Positions 52,210-60,675 are shown, numbered from the stretch's first letter. The stretch: DNA of 64,000 nucleotides from Streptomyces sp. CG4 (GCF_041080655.1 NZ_CP163525.1:930001-994000); one strand, 5' to 3'. Notes: generated from the letters alone by a model not told the origin. Translations and numbers: made by a program.

Positions 52210-52224
52210 TGACACTGAGTGCCA
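52210..52224. promoter_or_regulatory. Near-perfect TetR-type operator upstream of Zn-ribbon gene
   Basis: TGACACTGAGTGCCA is a 7-1-7 palindrome with 6 of 7 arm pairs, 100 bp before the GTG of the Zn-ribbon/OB-fold gene. It shares CACTGAGTG with the site before the tetR gene. Confidence 0.65.
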
Positions 52225-52324
52225 TACTCTGTCGGCGTGCACGGTGGCACGGCCGCCGGGCACACGTGTGACCGGTGCGCGCCGGACACGCGGGATTCCG
52301 GCCGAGCGCAGGGAGTTGACCAGC

Positions 52325-52744
52325 GTGTACCACTACTCAGCAAACGTCTCGCAGCCGGCGGCCGGCGCCGCGGCGGGTGTTCTCGACCCCGCCCCCGCGG
52401 ACTCCAAGGACGCCATTACCTTCCAGCGGTGCACCTGGTGCGGCACCGCGACGTACCACCGGCTGCTGTGTCCGGTGTGCCAGGGCAGCGAGTTGCGCAC
52501 CGAGCGCAGCGAGGGTGTCGGGACGGTGCGGCACTCCACGGTGGTGCACCGCAACACTCCCGCCGCGCGCAATGTCTCACTGATAGAGATGGCCGAGGGG
52601 TTCGTCGTGCGCGGCCGGGTCATGGGCCCGCCGATCGGCATCCACAGCGGCGACCGGGTCCGGCTGTCCACCGCCCAGGATCCGGTGCGCGGCGAGCCGG
52701 TGTTCCAGCTGCTGGACGAGCAGTACCGGAGTGCCTGGACCTGA
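52325..52744 (+). CDS. Zn-ribbon / OB-fold (DUF35-type) protein
   Basis: A 139-residue protein. A rubredoxin-like zinc ribbon (FQRCTWCGTATYHRLLCPVC) precedes an OB-fold (GVGTVRHSTVVHRN, EGFVVRGRVMGPPIGIHSGD, RVRLSTAQDPVRG). Such proteins partner thiolases, acyl-CoA hydratases or ketosynthase-like enzymes. Here no acyl-CoA gene is adjacent, so the partner is elsewhere. GTG 52325 has GGAG nine bases upstream. A TetR-type operator lies in its promoter. Confidence 0.85.
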   Translation: MYHYSANVSQPAAGAAAGVLDPAPADSKDAITFQRCTWCGTATYHRLLCPVCQGSELRTERSEGVGTVRHSTVVHRNTPAARNVSLIEMAEGFVVRGRVMGPPIGIHSGDRVRLSTAQDPVRGEPVFQLLDEQYRSAWT

Positions 52745-52841
52745 GCCACCCGGCGACCGATGCGGACGCCGGGCCCGGCCCCACTGCCCGCGCACGCGGT
52801 CGATCCGGGCGGAGCCCGACCCGTAGCGTCCCCTGCCCAAG

Positions 52842-53030
52842 GTGGACGGCTTCACGGTGTGGGCGGACGTCCCGTCGGAGCACACGAGTGCCGACAGCAC
52901 CGTGCCGACGGCAGAAGACGGGGTGGACGAGCCGGTGGCGTCGGTGCGGTTTCAGGAGGTCGACCCGGAGACCGGTGCGCCGGGGTCCGACGGGCTGGTG
53001 CTGTCCGGCTCGGTGCGGGACGCGTCGTAG
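52842..53030 (+). CDS. Possible small acidic protein, 62 aa
   Basis: A GTG-led frame reads VDGFTVWADVPSEHTSADST, SVRFQEVDPETGAPGSDG and LVLSGSVRDAS. It is acidic and natural-looking, but without recognised domain or clear ribosome binding site. It may be a fragment. It is convergent with the F420-type oxidoreductase gene. Confidence 0.3.
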   Translation: MDGFTVWADVPSEHTSADSTVPTAEDGVDEPVASVRFQEVDPETGAPGSDGLVLSGSVRDAS

Positions 53031-53050
53031 GACGCGGTTCCCGGGGGCCG

Positions 53051-53437
53051 TCACTGCGCGAGGGTCACCCGGATCCCGACCGTGCCGTCCAGGCCGCGCC
53101 GCAGTCGGCTGCCGAGGAGGGTGAGGCGGCCGAGGATGCCGTACTTGCGGGTGATGAGCGCGCGGTAGCGGGCGGTGGTGGCGCCGTCGGCGATCTCCGC
53201 GGTGGCCGGCAGCTGCTCGCCGGTGGGGTTGCCGCGCAGGTCGCAGGGGCCGACGAGGACGTCGGGGCGGCGCCGGATCCGCTTGACCTTGAAGCTGTCG
53301 GCGGCGGTCCAGACACCGAGGGTGGCACCGTCGCGGACCACCCACACCGGGGTGGCGACCGGGGTGCCGTTCTTGCGGTAGCTGGTCACCAGTAGGTACT
53401 TGCCGGAGCCGAGCCGGTCCAGGAGCGTGTCGTCCAT
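53051..53437 (-). CDS. PPOX-class F420-dependent oxidoreductase
   Basis: A 128-residue split-barrel protein: LGSGKYLLVTSYRKNGTPVA, TPVWVVRDGATLGVWTAADS, KVKRIRRRPDVLVGPCDLRG and YRALITRKYGILGRLTLLG. This pattern is typical of the TIGR03666-like Rv2061-type family that binds deazaflavin F420 in actinomycetes. Substrate unknown. ATG 53437; divergent from the DUF574 methyltransferase. Confidence 0.88.
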   Translation of the reverse strand: MDDTLLDRLGSGKYLLVTSYRKNGTPVATPVWVVRDGATLGVWTAADSFKVKRIRRRPDVLVGPCDLRGNPTGEQLPATAEIADGATTARYRALITRKYGILGRLTLLGSRLRRGLDGTVGIRVTLAQ

Positions 53438-53640
53438 GCCCGGCAGTCTAGGATCCGGCCGCCCAGGAGACCGGCAGGGCCGGGCGTTCGTCGGGACACC
53501 GGCGAGGTCGGGCGTGCCTCGGGTGACGGGGACCGGTTGCCGGGGAGGCGAGGCGGGGATCAACTCGGGCGTCTGGATTGCGTCTTGAACGGTGTATCAC
53601 TCTCGTCAGGCATCTCATCCGTATCCAGGAGCTGACCCCC

Positions 53641-54471
53641 GTGACCGACAACCCGGCAGCCACCGATGACGTGGCTGTGTCGCTGCGCGCCCGCATCAAC
53701 ACCAGCCGGCCGCACACCGCCCGGATCTGGAACTACTGGCTCGGCGGCAAGGACAACTACGAGGTCGACCGCGAGGCCGGCGACCAGATCCGCCGACTGC
53801 ACCCCGGCATCGGGGAGTACGCGCGCGCCGACCGGCTCTTCCTCGGCCGTGCGGTACGTCATCTGGTCGGCGAGCTGGGCATCCGGCAGTTCCTGGACAT
53901 CGGCACCGGGCTGCCCACCGCCGACAACACGCACGAGGTCGCCCAGCGCATCGCCCCGGAGTCACGGGTCGTGTACGTCGACAACGACCCGCTGGTCCTC
54001 GCGCACGCGCGTGCCCTGCTGACGAGCACGCCGGAGGGCCGTACCGACTATCTGGACGAGGACCTGCGCCATGTCGACTCGATCCTCGAACACGCGACGA
54101 GGACGCTCGACTTCGGCGAGCCGGTGGCGCTGATGCTGCTCGGCGTGGTCATCTTCATCGGCGAGGACGAGGACCCGTACGGTCTGGTACGGCAGTTGAC
54201 CGACCGGCTGCCGGCGGGCAGTCACCTGGTGCTGTCGCACACCGTCACCCACCCGGCGATGCCGGACGTGGACGAGGCGGTGGCGTTCTGGAACGAGCAC
54301 GGAACCCCGAAGCTGACCCAGCGCACGCCCGAGGACGTGGCCCGGTTCTTCGACGGTCTCGATCTGCTGGAGCCGGGTGTGGTGTCGTGCTCGCGCTGGC
54401 GCCCGGAACACGGCCACGGGGCCGAGCCGGAGGAGGTCGCGATGTTCGGCGGGGTGGCCCGCAAGAGCTGA
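53641..54471 (+). CDS. DUF574 SAM-dependent methyltransferase
   Basis: A 276-residue protein of the actinomycete-expanded DUF574 (PF04672) methyltransferase family. The N-terminal signature RPHTARIWNYWLGGKDNYEV is followed by SAM motif I FLDIGTGLPTADNTHEVAQ, VVYVDNDPLVLAHARALL, and GSHLVLSHTVTHPAM. Substrate unknown. GTG 53641. A set of 30-bp tandem repeats follows the stop. Confidence 0.93.
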   Translation: MTDNPAATDDVAVSLRARINTSRPHTARIWNYWLGGKDNYEVDREAGDQIRRLHPGIGEYARADRLFLGRAVRHLVGELGIRQFLDIGTGLPTADNTHEVAQRIAPESRVVYVDNDPLVLAHARALLTSTPEGRTDYLDEDLRHVDSILEHATRTLDFGEPVALMLLGVVIFIGEDEDPYGLVRQLTDRLPAGSHLVLSHTVTHPAMPDVDEAVAFWNEHGTPKLTQRTPEDVARFFDGLDLLEPGVVSCSRWRPEHGHGAEPEEVAMFGGVARKS

Positions 54472-54476
54472 GCGGG

Positions 54477-54620
54477 GCCGGCAGGGAGCCCACGGCAATG
54501 CAGCCGAGCCGGGGGGAGCCCACGGCAATCGAGCCCGGCCGGTAGGAAGTCCACGGCAATTGAGCCTGGCCGGTGCGGGGAGCACACGGCAACTGAGGCC
54601 GGTCTGCGGGGAGTCCGTAA
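54477..54620. repeat. Five imperfect ~31-bp tandem repeats
   Basis: Units centred on GGGAGCCCACGGCAAT occur at about 54484, 54514, 54544 and 54577, with a shorter fifth (GGGGAGTCCGTAA) near 54607. The spacing is 30-32 bp and the linkers resemble GAGCCTGGCCGGT. They lie between the methyltransferase stop and the protease promoter. Unit divergence and direct tandem contact argue against a CRISPR array. Confidence 0.8.
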
Positions 54621-54797
54621 GGGCCGGGTCCGGTACGCCGCGATCACCGCTGCCGCTGAACGCCATGGCCCTGGGCGCCAAGACCGTTGAACGCCACGGC
54701 CGTGGCCCGCGTATGGAGGTGCGGGCCCTCGACGACCCGAGGGTCTCGCGCCGCCGGCACGGGCGGCGTGCGTCCGGTTCGGCTTCGGGAGCCCTGC

Positions 54798-56174
54798 ATG
54801 CGGCACGCACGACGACGGATCGTCAGGCGAGTGACCCGCCTGGCGGCGGTCGGCGGACTCCTCCTGGGTGGCGCGATGATCACCCAGGCGGCCATGGCGA
54901 GCGAGACACCTCCCGCCGCCAGAACACTCGCTTCGGCCGACGGCACCGGCGGCACCGGCGCCGCGCTGGTGGCGCGGCTCGGCACGGCACGGACGGCGGG
55001 CGACTGGATCGGCCCCGGCGGGCGGCCGGTCGTGGCGGTCACCGACGAGGCGGCGGCGCGGGAGGTACGGCGCGCCGGGGCCGAGGCGAAGGTCGTGTCG
55101 CACAGCATGAACGAGCTCAAGTCGGCGACGGCCAGGCTGCGTTCGGCGCCGCGTGTGGCGGGCACCGCGTGGGCGGTGGACTATCGGACCAACCGGGTCG
55201 TGGTGAGCGCGGACAGCACGGTGTCCGCCGGCGACTGGTCCCGGATGAGCCAGGTCGCCGCGAGGATCGGCGGCTTCGTGCGGATGGAGCACGCACAGGG
55301 CACGTTCACCACACGGCTGAACGGCGCCCAGCCGATCCTGTCGACCGGCGGCCGCTGCTCGGCGGGGTTCAATGTGACCAACGGGCAGAGCGACTTCATT
55401 CTCACGGCCGGTCACTGCGGGCCCACGGGATCCACCTGGTTCGCCGGCAATCAGGGCAACCAGCAGCTCGGCCGGACGGTGAGCAGCACCTTCCCCGGCA
55501 ATGACTTCTCGCTCGTGCAGTACGCGAGCGGCAAGGCCGGTGACGGCGCGGGCGTCGTCGCGATCGGCGGCGGCAACGGGGTGCGGATCACGGGGACCGC
55601 CGATGCGGCGGTGGGGCAGCGGGTGTTCCGCAGCGGCAGCACCAGCGGCCTGCACGACGGTACGGTCACCGCGCTCAACGCGACCGTCAACTACCCGGAG
55701 GGGACGGTCACCGGACTCATCCAGACCAATGTGTGCGCCGAACCGGGCGACAGCGGCGGCCCGCTGTTCTCCGACGGCGTCGCGCTCGGTGTGACCTCGG
55801 GCGGCAACGGCGACTGCACGGCGGGCGGTACGACGTTCTTCCAGCCGGTGACGAGGGCGCTGGCGGCGCTGAACGTCAAGCTCATCGTGTCGGCGCAGCC
55901 CGCCGGCGGTGCCCCCAGGAACGCCTCCCCCGCGCCGTCGTCCCCGGCACCCCAGGGCGCGGTCGCCCCGAACGCGGCCTCGCCGGGTTCCTCGGCACCG
56001 GTGACGGGGGCATCGGGGCAGACGCTGACGGCCCGGCTGACGGACCCGCGGAACGTGGGTCCGGGGCTGCTGGTCATCGCGGGCAGTCTGATCGCGCTCG
56101 TCGCGACCCGCTACATCCGCGCCGAACAGGACCGCAAGGCCTATCAGCGGTATTACTCGGCGACCTGGGGCTGA
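54798..56174 (+). CDS. Membrane-anchored streptogrisin-like serine protease (S1)
   Basis: A 458-residue exported protease. Signal/TM near the start: RLAAVGGLLLGGAMITQAAM. A pro-region is followed by a chymotrypsin fold with catalytic H206 (LTAGHC), D236 (NDFSLVQY) and S319 (GDSGGP). Cys pairs at RCSAGF/GHC and VCAEPG/GDCTAG fit the alpha-lytic/streptogrisin group. Unlike secreted streptogrisins it continues with a Pro/Ala/Ser linker, a transmembrane helix (GLLVIAGSLIALVAT) and a basic tail with Tyr residues. ATG 54798 follows GGGAG; the upstream open frame has no domain. Confidence 0.9.
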   Translation: MRHARRRIVRRVTRLAAVGGLLLGGAMITQAAMASETPPAARTLASADGTGGTGAALVARLGTARTAGDWIGPGGRPVVAVTDEAAAREVRRAGAEAKVVSHSMNELKSATARLRSAPRVAGTAWAVDYRTNRVVVSADSTVSAGDWSRMSQVAARIGGFVRMEHAQGTFTTRLNGAQPILSTGGRCSAGFNVTNGQSDFILTAGHCGPTGSTWFAGNQGNQQLGRTVSSTFPGNDFSLVQYASGKAGDGAGVVAIGGGNGVRITGTADAAVGQRVFRSGSTSGLHDGTVTALNATVNYPEGTVTGLIQTNVCAEPGDSGGPLFSDGVALGVTSGGNGDCTAGGTTFFQPVTRALAALNVKLIVSAQPAGGAPRNASPAPSSPAPQGAVAPNAASPGSSAPVTGASGQTLTARLTDPRNVGPGLLVIAGSLIALVATRYIRAEQDRKAYQRYYSATWG

Positions 56175-56232
56175 CGAGAGGAACACGACAGGGGCGGGTG
56201 GGCGGCGCCGCCCGCGCTGCGACTGATGCGAG

Positions 56233-56262
56233 AAGGGCACCCGTGCGGTCACGGGTGCCCTT
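56233..56262. terminator. Bidirectional terminator hairpin
   Basis: AAGGGCACCCGT (56233-56244) and ACGGGTGCCCTT (56251-56262) form a perfect 12-bp stem with a six-base loop, between the convergent protease gene and the 57-aa gene. The A and T ends give short U-tracts both ways. Confidence 0.88.
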
Positions 56263-56303
56263 GGCGTTGCGGCGACGATGCGGCGCGGTCCGCGCGAGGC
56301 CGG

Positions 56304-56477
56304 TCAGGCCGCTCGTTGCGACGGCGGCGTCGCGGCGGCCCACTCCATCACGAGGCGCTGGTACTGCGCGCGCTGCTCGGTGGTCAGTGTCCCGCCCGAC
56401 CGGCGCCACAGGGCCCTGATCTCCTCGTTGACCTCCGCGGCCGATCGCTCGGGAGCGGCTTCAAGAGTGGTGGACAT
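56304..56477 (-). CDS. Small hypothetical protein, 57 aa
   Basis: From ATG 56477: MSTTLEAAPERSAAEVNEEI, RALWRRSGGTLTTEQRAQYQ and LVMEWAAATPPSQRAA. It is helical and charged, with normal codon use, and is followed by the shared terminator. An ATG at 56489 is also in frame. Function unknown. Confidence 0.65.
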   Translation of the reverse strand: MSTTLEAAPERSAAEVNEEIRALWRRSGGTLTTEQRAQYQRLVMEWAAATPPSQRAA

Positions 56478-56602
56478 GCTGTGAAGCATATGCCGATCGA
56501 GGTGAAGGCGCTGTGAGTAAGTGCACGTGATACGGACATTTCAGACCGTGTTACTCATCACGTGAATGTGTCAAGTGGCGGATGGGAGTTCACACCTGCC
56601 CC

Positions 56603-57751
56603 TCACCCCGGGCCCTCGCCGAGCACGAGTACCTGGATCGCCAACACGGCGGCGCCGCGCGCCCAGTCGTGGAAGTCGGACACCTTCGTCTCCAGGTCGA
56701 CCGGGTCGGCGTCCGGATGCCGGTGGGCGCGAATGGTCTCGTGGACCGTGTCCCCGGCCACATCCATCAGGCCGACGCCCTCTCCGGCGAGCAGGATCCG
56801 CTGCGGCATGGCGAAGTTGGCGATCTGCGCGACCAGGATGCCGAGCGCACGAGCGGCCTCGCCGACGACCCTGGCGGCCATGGGCTCGCCCGCGGCGGCA
56901 CCGGCGAGGATCTCCTCGTAGGCGGTGTCGCGGCCGGTGGCGGCGCGGATCTGGTACTCGACGCTGGGGATGGTGAGCAAGGACACAGCGCTGCCGCGCT
57001 CTCCGGTGGGAGTGAGCGGGCCGTGGGGGTCGATGATCCAGTGCCGGCCGAAGCCACGGCCGTCCTCGGCGGACGGCACGCGTCTGCCGCCGAGCACCAG
57101 CCCGTAGCCGATGCCGGCGCCGATGGTCAGGACGGCGAAGCGGTCGAGTCCGCGGCCCGCGCCGAACCAGGTCTCGGCCTCGACCAGGGCGGCCACGTCG
57201 TTCTCCACGACGACCGGCAGCCCGGTCCGCTCCCGCACCAGTGTGGCGAGCGGCACGTCGCGCCAGCCGAGGAACGGCGACTGGGCGACCACCGCGCGCT
57301 CGCGCACCAGACCGCCCACACCGATGCCGATGCCGGCCGGATCGGGACGGCCCCCGGCCAGGACCGCGGCCATCTCCGCGAGCAGTGCGGCCACGGCGTC
57401 CGGGTCGTGCGTGGTGAGCGGCCGGTCGAGCCGGCCGGTGACCTCGCTGCGCAGCGTGGTGACGACGCCGTGGACCATATCGGCGGTGATCTTGAAGCCG
57501 AGGAAGGAGCGGGCGTCGGCCACGACGCCGAGCGGCTGCGACGGCCGGCCCTGTCGCGCCTGGGCCGCTCCGGCCTCCTCGGGGGTCTCGACCAGCAGCC
57601 CGGACCCGATCAGCGGCTTGGTCAGCCGGGTGAGGCTGCCCTGCGAGAGCCCGAGACGCCGGGCCAGCTCGGTGCGGGACAGCGGCCCGTGCACGAGCAC
57701 CTCGATCGCCACGGAGCGCTCCGCGGGGCTCAGCGGCAGCCAGCTGGTCAT
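56603..57751 (-). CDS. ROK family transcriptional regulator lacking the zinc motif
   Basis: A 382-residue regulator. The winged helix at residues 10-70 reads AERSVAIEVLVHGPLSRTEL, ARRLGLSQGSLTRLTKPLIG. The ROK sugar-kinase-like domain has GIGIGVGGLVRERAVV, VVENDVAALVEAETWFGAG and LTIGAGIGYGLVLGG. The family's CxCGxxGCxE zinc motif is not present: the stretch after DPHGP reads LTPTGERGSAVSLLT. Divergent from the Gfo/Idh oxidoreductase, its likely target. Confidence 0.92.
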   Translation of the reverse strand: MTSWLPLSPAERSVAIEVLVHGPLSRTELARRLGLSQGSLTRLTKPLIGSGLLVETPEEAGAAQARQGRPSQPLGVVADARSFLGFKITADMVHGVVTTLRSEVTGRLDRPLTTHDPDAVAALLAEMAAVLAGGRPDPAGIGIGVGGLVRERAVVAQSPFLGWRDVPLATLVRERTGLPVVVENDVAALVEAETWFGAGRGLDRFAVLTIGAGIGYGLVLGGRRVPSAEDGRGFGRHWIIDPHGPLTPTGERGSAVSLLTIPSVEYQIRAATGRDTAYEEILAGAAAGEPMAARVVGEAARALGILVAQIANFAMPQRILLAGEGVGLMDVAGDTVHETIRAHRHPDADPVDLETKVSDFHDWARGAAVLAIQVLVLGEGPG

Positions 57752-57780
57752 GAGACCGGCTCCTCCATTTCTTCCTGTCC

Positions 57781-57871
57781 TGAAGTAATCAGTTCACCCT
57801 ACCGCGCGCCGAGCGCCCCGCGGGAGCTTCCACTCACCCCTTGACGGCCAGATTCTTCCCCATCAAAAGTA
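57781..57871. promoter_or_regulatory. Divergent promoter with possible ROK operator
   Basis: TGAAGTAATCAGTTCA (57781-57796) has TGAA/TTCA arms, and AAGTAAT recurs at 57867-57873 just before the oxidoreductase start. TTGACG at 57841-57846 fits a -35 element. No ribosome binding site precedes the oxidoreductase ATG, so a leaderless transcript is plausible. Confidence 0.4.
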
Positions 57872-59080
57872 ATGGGCATGACCTTCTCTCTCGGTATCGT
57901 CGGCGCGGGCCAGTTCTCCGGTCAGTTCGCCACGCTGTTCCAGGCTCATCCCGGCGTCCGTGACGTGTATGTCACCGACCTGCTGCCCGAGCGGGCCGAG
58001 CGGCTCGCCACCGCGCAGGGTTTCGCCGGCACCTTCCCGTCGTACGAGGCCATGCTGGAGTCGTCGGCGGTCGACGCGGTCGCGGTCTTCACCCAGCGCT
58101 GGACGCACGGCCCGCTGGTCCTCCAGGGTCTTGCCGCGGGCAAGCACGTGTACTCCGCCGTACCCATGGCGATCACCACCGAGGAGATCGCCGCGATCAT
58201 CGACGCGGTACGGGCGACCGGGCTGACGTACATGATGGGCGAGACCAGTCAGTACAACCCGGCGACCGTGCACGCCCGCAACCGGATCGCCGAGGGCGCC
58301 TTCGGCCGGCTCTTCTACGCCGAGGGCGACTACGTCCACGACATGGACCTCGGTTTCTACGAGGCCTACCGGTACAGCGGCGGCGAGAACTGGAAGGCGA
58401 CCGCCAGCTATCCCCCGCTGCTGTATCCGACACATGCGGTGGGCGGGGTGCTCGGGGCCTGGCGGACCCACGCGGTGAGTGTGTCGGCGATCGGTGTGCG
58501 GGACGATCGCGGCGATGGCGTTTTCGATCGTTCGGTCAGCCAGTTCGACAACGACCTGTCCAATGCGACCGCGCTGTTCGAGGTCGCGGGCGGCGGATCG
58601 TTCCGTACGAACGAGTTCCGGCGGGTCGGCTACCCCTCGCACATCCGCGAGTCCCGGTTCCGGTTCTTCGGTACGGAGGCCAGCATGGAGCAGCTGGCGA
58701 CGGTGGCGCTGTGGCAGGACAAGGGCGGAGTGCAGGACATCAGCGAGCTGCTGGAGCCCAAGCCGACCCTGGCCCCGGACGATCCGTCCCTGGCGCACAT
58801 CGCCCCCAAGCTGCGGGCCGCCTTCACCTCGGGTTCGGCGCCGGTGCACGACCGGGCGCGGCTGCCGCGGGAGTTCGACCACCTCCACAACGGCCATGAG
58901 GGCAGCCATCACTTCCTGGTCGACGACTTCGTCACCGCCGTCAACACGCGTTCGCTGCCGTCGGTGAACGCATGGGTGGCCGCCCGGTACAACCTGCCGG
59001 GCATCATCGCGCACGATTCGGCGCGGCAGGGCGGCGTCCGGCTGGAGATCCCCGACTTCGGGGACGCGCCGGAGGCGTGA
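57872..59080 (+). CDS. Gfo/Idh/MocA family oxidoreductase
   Basis: A 402-residue NAD(P)-dependent dehydrogenase of sugar or inositol type. The Rossmann domain reads LGIVGAGQFSGQFATLFQAH, with AVAVFTQRWTHGPLVLQGLA and GKHVYSAVPMAIT (the KPxA-like site is PMA here). The C-terminal alpha/beta domain has YMMGETSQYNPATVHARNRI and LLYPTHAVGGVLGAWRTHAV (H near the active site). Start ATG 57872 or 57878, with no clear ribosome binding site. Probably controlled by the adjacent ROK regulator and acting on a sugar derivative. Confidence 0.9.
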   Translation: MGMTFSLGIVGAGQFSGQFATLFQAHPGVRDVYVTDLLPERAERLATAQGFAGTFPSYEAMLESSAVDAVAVFTQRWTHGPLVLQGLAAGKHVYSAVPMAITTEEIAAIIDAVRATGLTYMMGETSQYNPATVHARNRIAEGAFGRLFYAEGDYVHDMDLGFYEAYRYSGGENWKATASYPPLLYPTHAVGGVLGAWRTHAVSVSAIGVRDDRGDGVFDRSVSQFDNDLSNATALFEVAGGGSFRTNEFRRVGYPSHIRESRFRFFGTEASMEQLATVALWQDKGGVQDISELLEPKPTLAPDDPSLAHIAPKLRAAFTSGSAPVHDRARLPREFDHLHNGHEGSHHFLVDDFVTAVNTRSLPSVNAWVAARYNLPGIIAHDSARQGGVRLEIPDFGDAPEA

Positions 59081-59096
59081 CGGCCGGGCGGCAACG

Positions 59097-59151
59097 GCTC
59101 AGGGACCGCTCGGCCACCGCTCAGGTGCCACTCGGGTACCGCTCAGGTTCC
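59097..59151. repeat. Five perfect-length 11-bp tandem repeats
   Basis: Five consecutive 11-mers: GCTCAGGGACC, GCTCGGCCACC, GCTCAGGTGCC, ACTCGGGTACC, GCTCAGGTTCC (consensus GCTCAGGTACC). They lie between the oxidoreductase and the convergent L,D-transpeptidase, whose stop codon falls in the fifth unit. Confidence 0.85.
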
Positions 59152-59838
59152 CGGCTTGCGGCCGTAGACGAAGACGTCGTCGCCCGTCCTCAGCAGCGAC
59201 CAGTACTTCTTGGCGTCCGTGGTGGTCATGTTCACGCAGCCGTGCGAGCCCGGCGGGTTCCACATGCTCAGGCCCACCGAGTGGAAGGCCTGTCCGCCGT
59301 CGAAGAACTGGCTGTAGGGCATCGGCACGTTGTAGACGGTCGAGACGTGGTTGAGGTCCCGCCAGTAGATTTTCTTCAGGCCGGTGCGGGTGGCGAAGCC
59401 CTGGCGGCCGGTGCGCACGGGCACGGGCCCGTAGACGAGCTTCTTGCCGTCCTGGATCCAGCTGAGCTGGAGCGTGAGGTTCACGCAGGCGATCCGGCCC
59501 CTGTTCACCGGGCAGGCGCCGTCCTTGTTGGGGTTTTTGCCGACGGCCCGCTGCTTGTTCATGAGATCCATCACGCCCCAGGTGACGGATCCGGCGTAGC
59601 CGATGTCGGGCATGATGCCGTGCTTGTCCTGGAATGCCTTGATGGCCTGGCAGTCGGCGGCGGACTGCTTGCCGTCGACCGGCCGGCCGAGGAACTTCTC
59701 CACCTGCTTCTGGTACGGCCCCGCCTGTGTGGTGCAGCTCGCGGCCTGGGCCGGCGTCGCGGTGAGGGCGAGCGTGAGCGGCGCCACGAGTCCCGTGACG
59801 CCCAGCGCGACGACACCCCGTCTTGCTATGACCCCCAT
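59143..59838 (-). CDS. Secreted L,D-transpeptidase (YkuD)
   Basis: A 231-residue secreted protein. Signal peptide: MGVIARRGVVALGVTGLVAP, cleavage near AQAA. The N-terminal part resembles a peptidoglycan-binding segment (CQAIKAFQDKHGIMPD). The YkuD domain at about 115-228 has FHSVGLSMWNPPGSHGCVNM with nucleophile Cys in SHGCVN and upstream His. It forms 3-3 peptide cross-links in peptidoglycan. ATG 59838 has GAGG six bases upstream. The stop is inside the tandem repeat. Confidence 0.93.
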   Translation of the reverse strand: MGVIARRGVVALGVTGLVAPLTLALTATPAQAASCTTQAGPYQKQVEKFLGRPVDGKQSAADCQAIKAFQDKHGIMPDIGYAGSVTWGVMDLMNKQRAVGKNPNKDGACPVNRGRIACVNLTLQLSWIQDGKKLVYGPVPVRTGRQGFATRTGLKKIYWRDLNHVSTVYNVPMPYSQFFDGGQAFHSVGLSMWNPPGSHGCVNMTTTDAKKYWSLLRTGDDVFVYGRKPGT

Positions 59839-59951
59839 GTGCAACCTCTTCTCCCCTTGTCACCCAGGGCCTGCCCCGGGTGCTTCCCTGCGCGATGCCC
59901 GCGATCTCCGACTCCTAGACCCGCGCGGAGGCGTGGGGGTTGTGTTTCCGG

Positions 59952-60605
59952 TCAGGCTGTGACGAAACGGTGAACCTCCTCACCGCGCAGCCGGCCGGCG
60001 GGGAGGCTGCGGCCGTAGGCGACCAGCAGCAGGTCCTGACCGCGGCCGTACAGGGACGCACCTGTGCCGAAGGACCAGTCGAGGTCGTCCGCGCACAGCC
60101 GGACTCCGGTGAGGTCGGTGCCGAAGACACGGAAGGCACGGGGGTCGACCGCGTCGAGGAGGATCCGCAGGCGGTCCTCGGGCACCTCGCGGTCCAGGCC
60201 GAGGGCGACGGTCACGTCCAGGCCGTGCACCACGTCGTGGCCGAGGGCCGCGGCGAGGCCGCCGATCGGGGGCGTCCACGGGTGGTGGGCGTGGGTCCGC
60301 AGGAAGCCGGCCAGTGCGGTGTCCGGATGGGCGGCCGCGTCACGGCGGGCGAGACGGTCGGTCATACGGTGCAGGCTGCCGCGCGCCTTGACCAGTTCCC
60401 TCAGCACCCGCGCGGTCGGATGGCGGAACCCCATCGACATGTGCGCCACGACCTCCCGGACCCGCCAGCCCGCGCACAGGCTGGGCGCCTCCCACTGGGC
60501 GGGCGTCAACGCCTCGAAGAAGTCGGCCAGTTCACGTCGTTCGGCGGCGATGGCGGCGGCCGTGGTGGCCTTGTCCACGGCGGTGGTGTGTGCTGCTTTC
60601 CCCAT
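59952..60605 (-). CDS. Maleylpyruvate isomerase family mycothiol-dependent enzyme
   Basis: A 217-residue protein of the MDMPI/DinB-like fold: ELADFFEALTPAQWEAPSLC, AGWRVREVVAHMSMGFRHP and ALGHDVVHGLDVTVALGL. His of VVAHM plus later GHDVVHG supply the metal-binding triad of the family. Mycothiol is the actinobacterial thiol cofactor. It is divergent from the LysR regulator with 70 bp between. Substrate unknown. Confidence 0.88.
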   Translation of the reverse strand: MGKAAHTTAVDKATTAAAIAAERRELADFFEALTPAQWEAPSLCAGWRVREVVAHMSMGFRHPTARVLRELVKARGSLHRMTDRLARRDAAAHPDTALAGFLRTHAHHPWTPPIGGLAAALGHDVVHGLDVTVALGLDREVPEDRLRILLDAVDPRAFRVFGTDLTGVRLCADDLDWSFGTGASLYGRGQDLLLVAYGRSLPAGRLRGEEVHRFVTA

Positions 60606-60675
60606 ACGTCCAGGATGTTGTGGCCGCGACCAGAAGTCCAAGACATGATCCGTCTGCCTTCTAGCATGGCTGCTT

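Noticed and set aside
54477..54620. CRISPR array
   Set aside because: Units are imperfect, tandem without unique spacers of constant length, and no cas gene is present.
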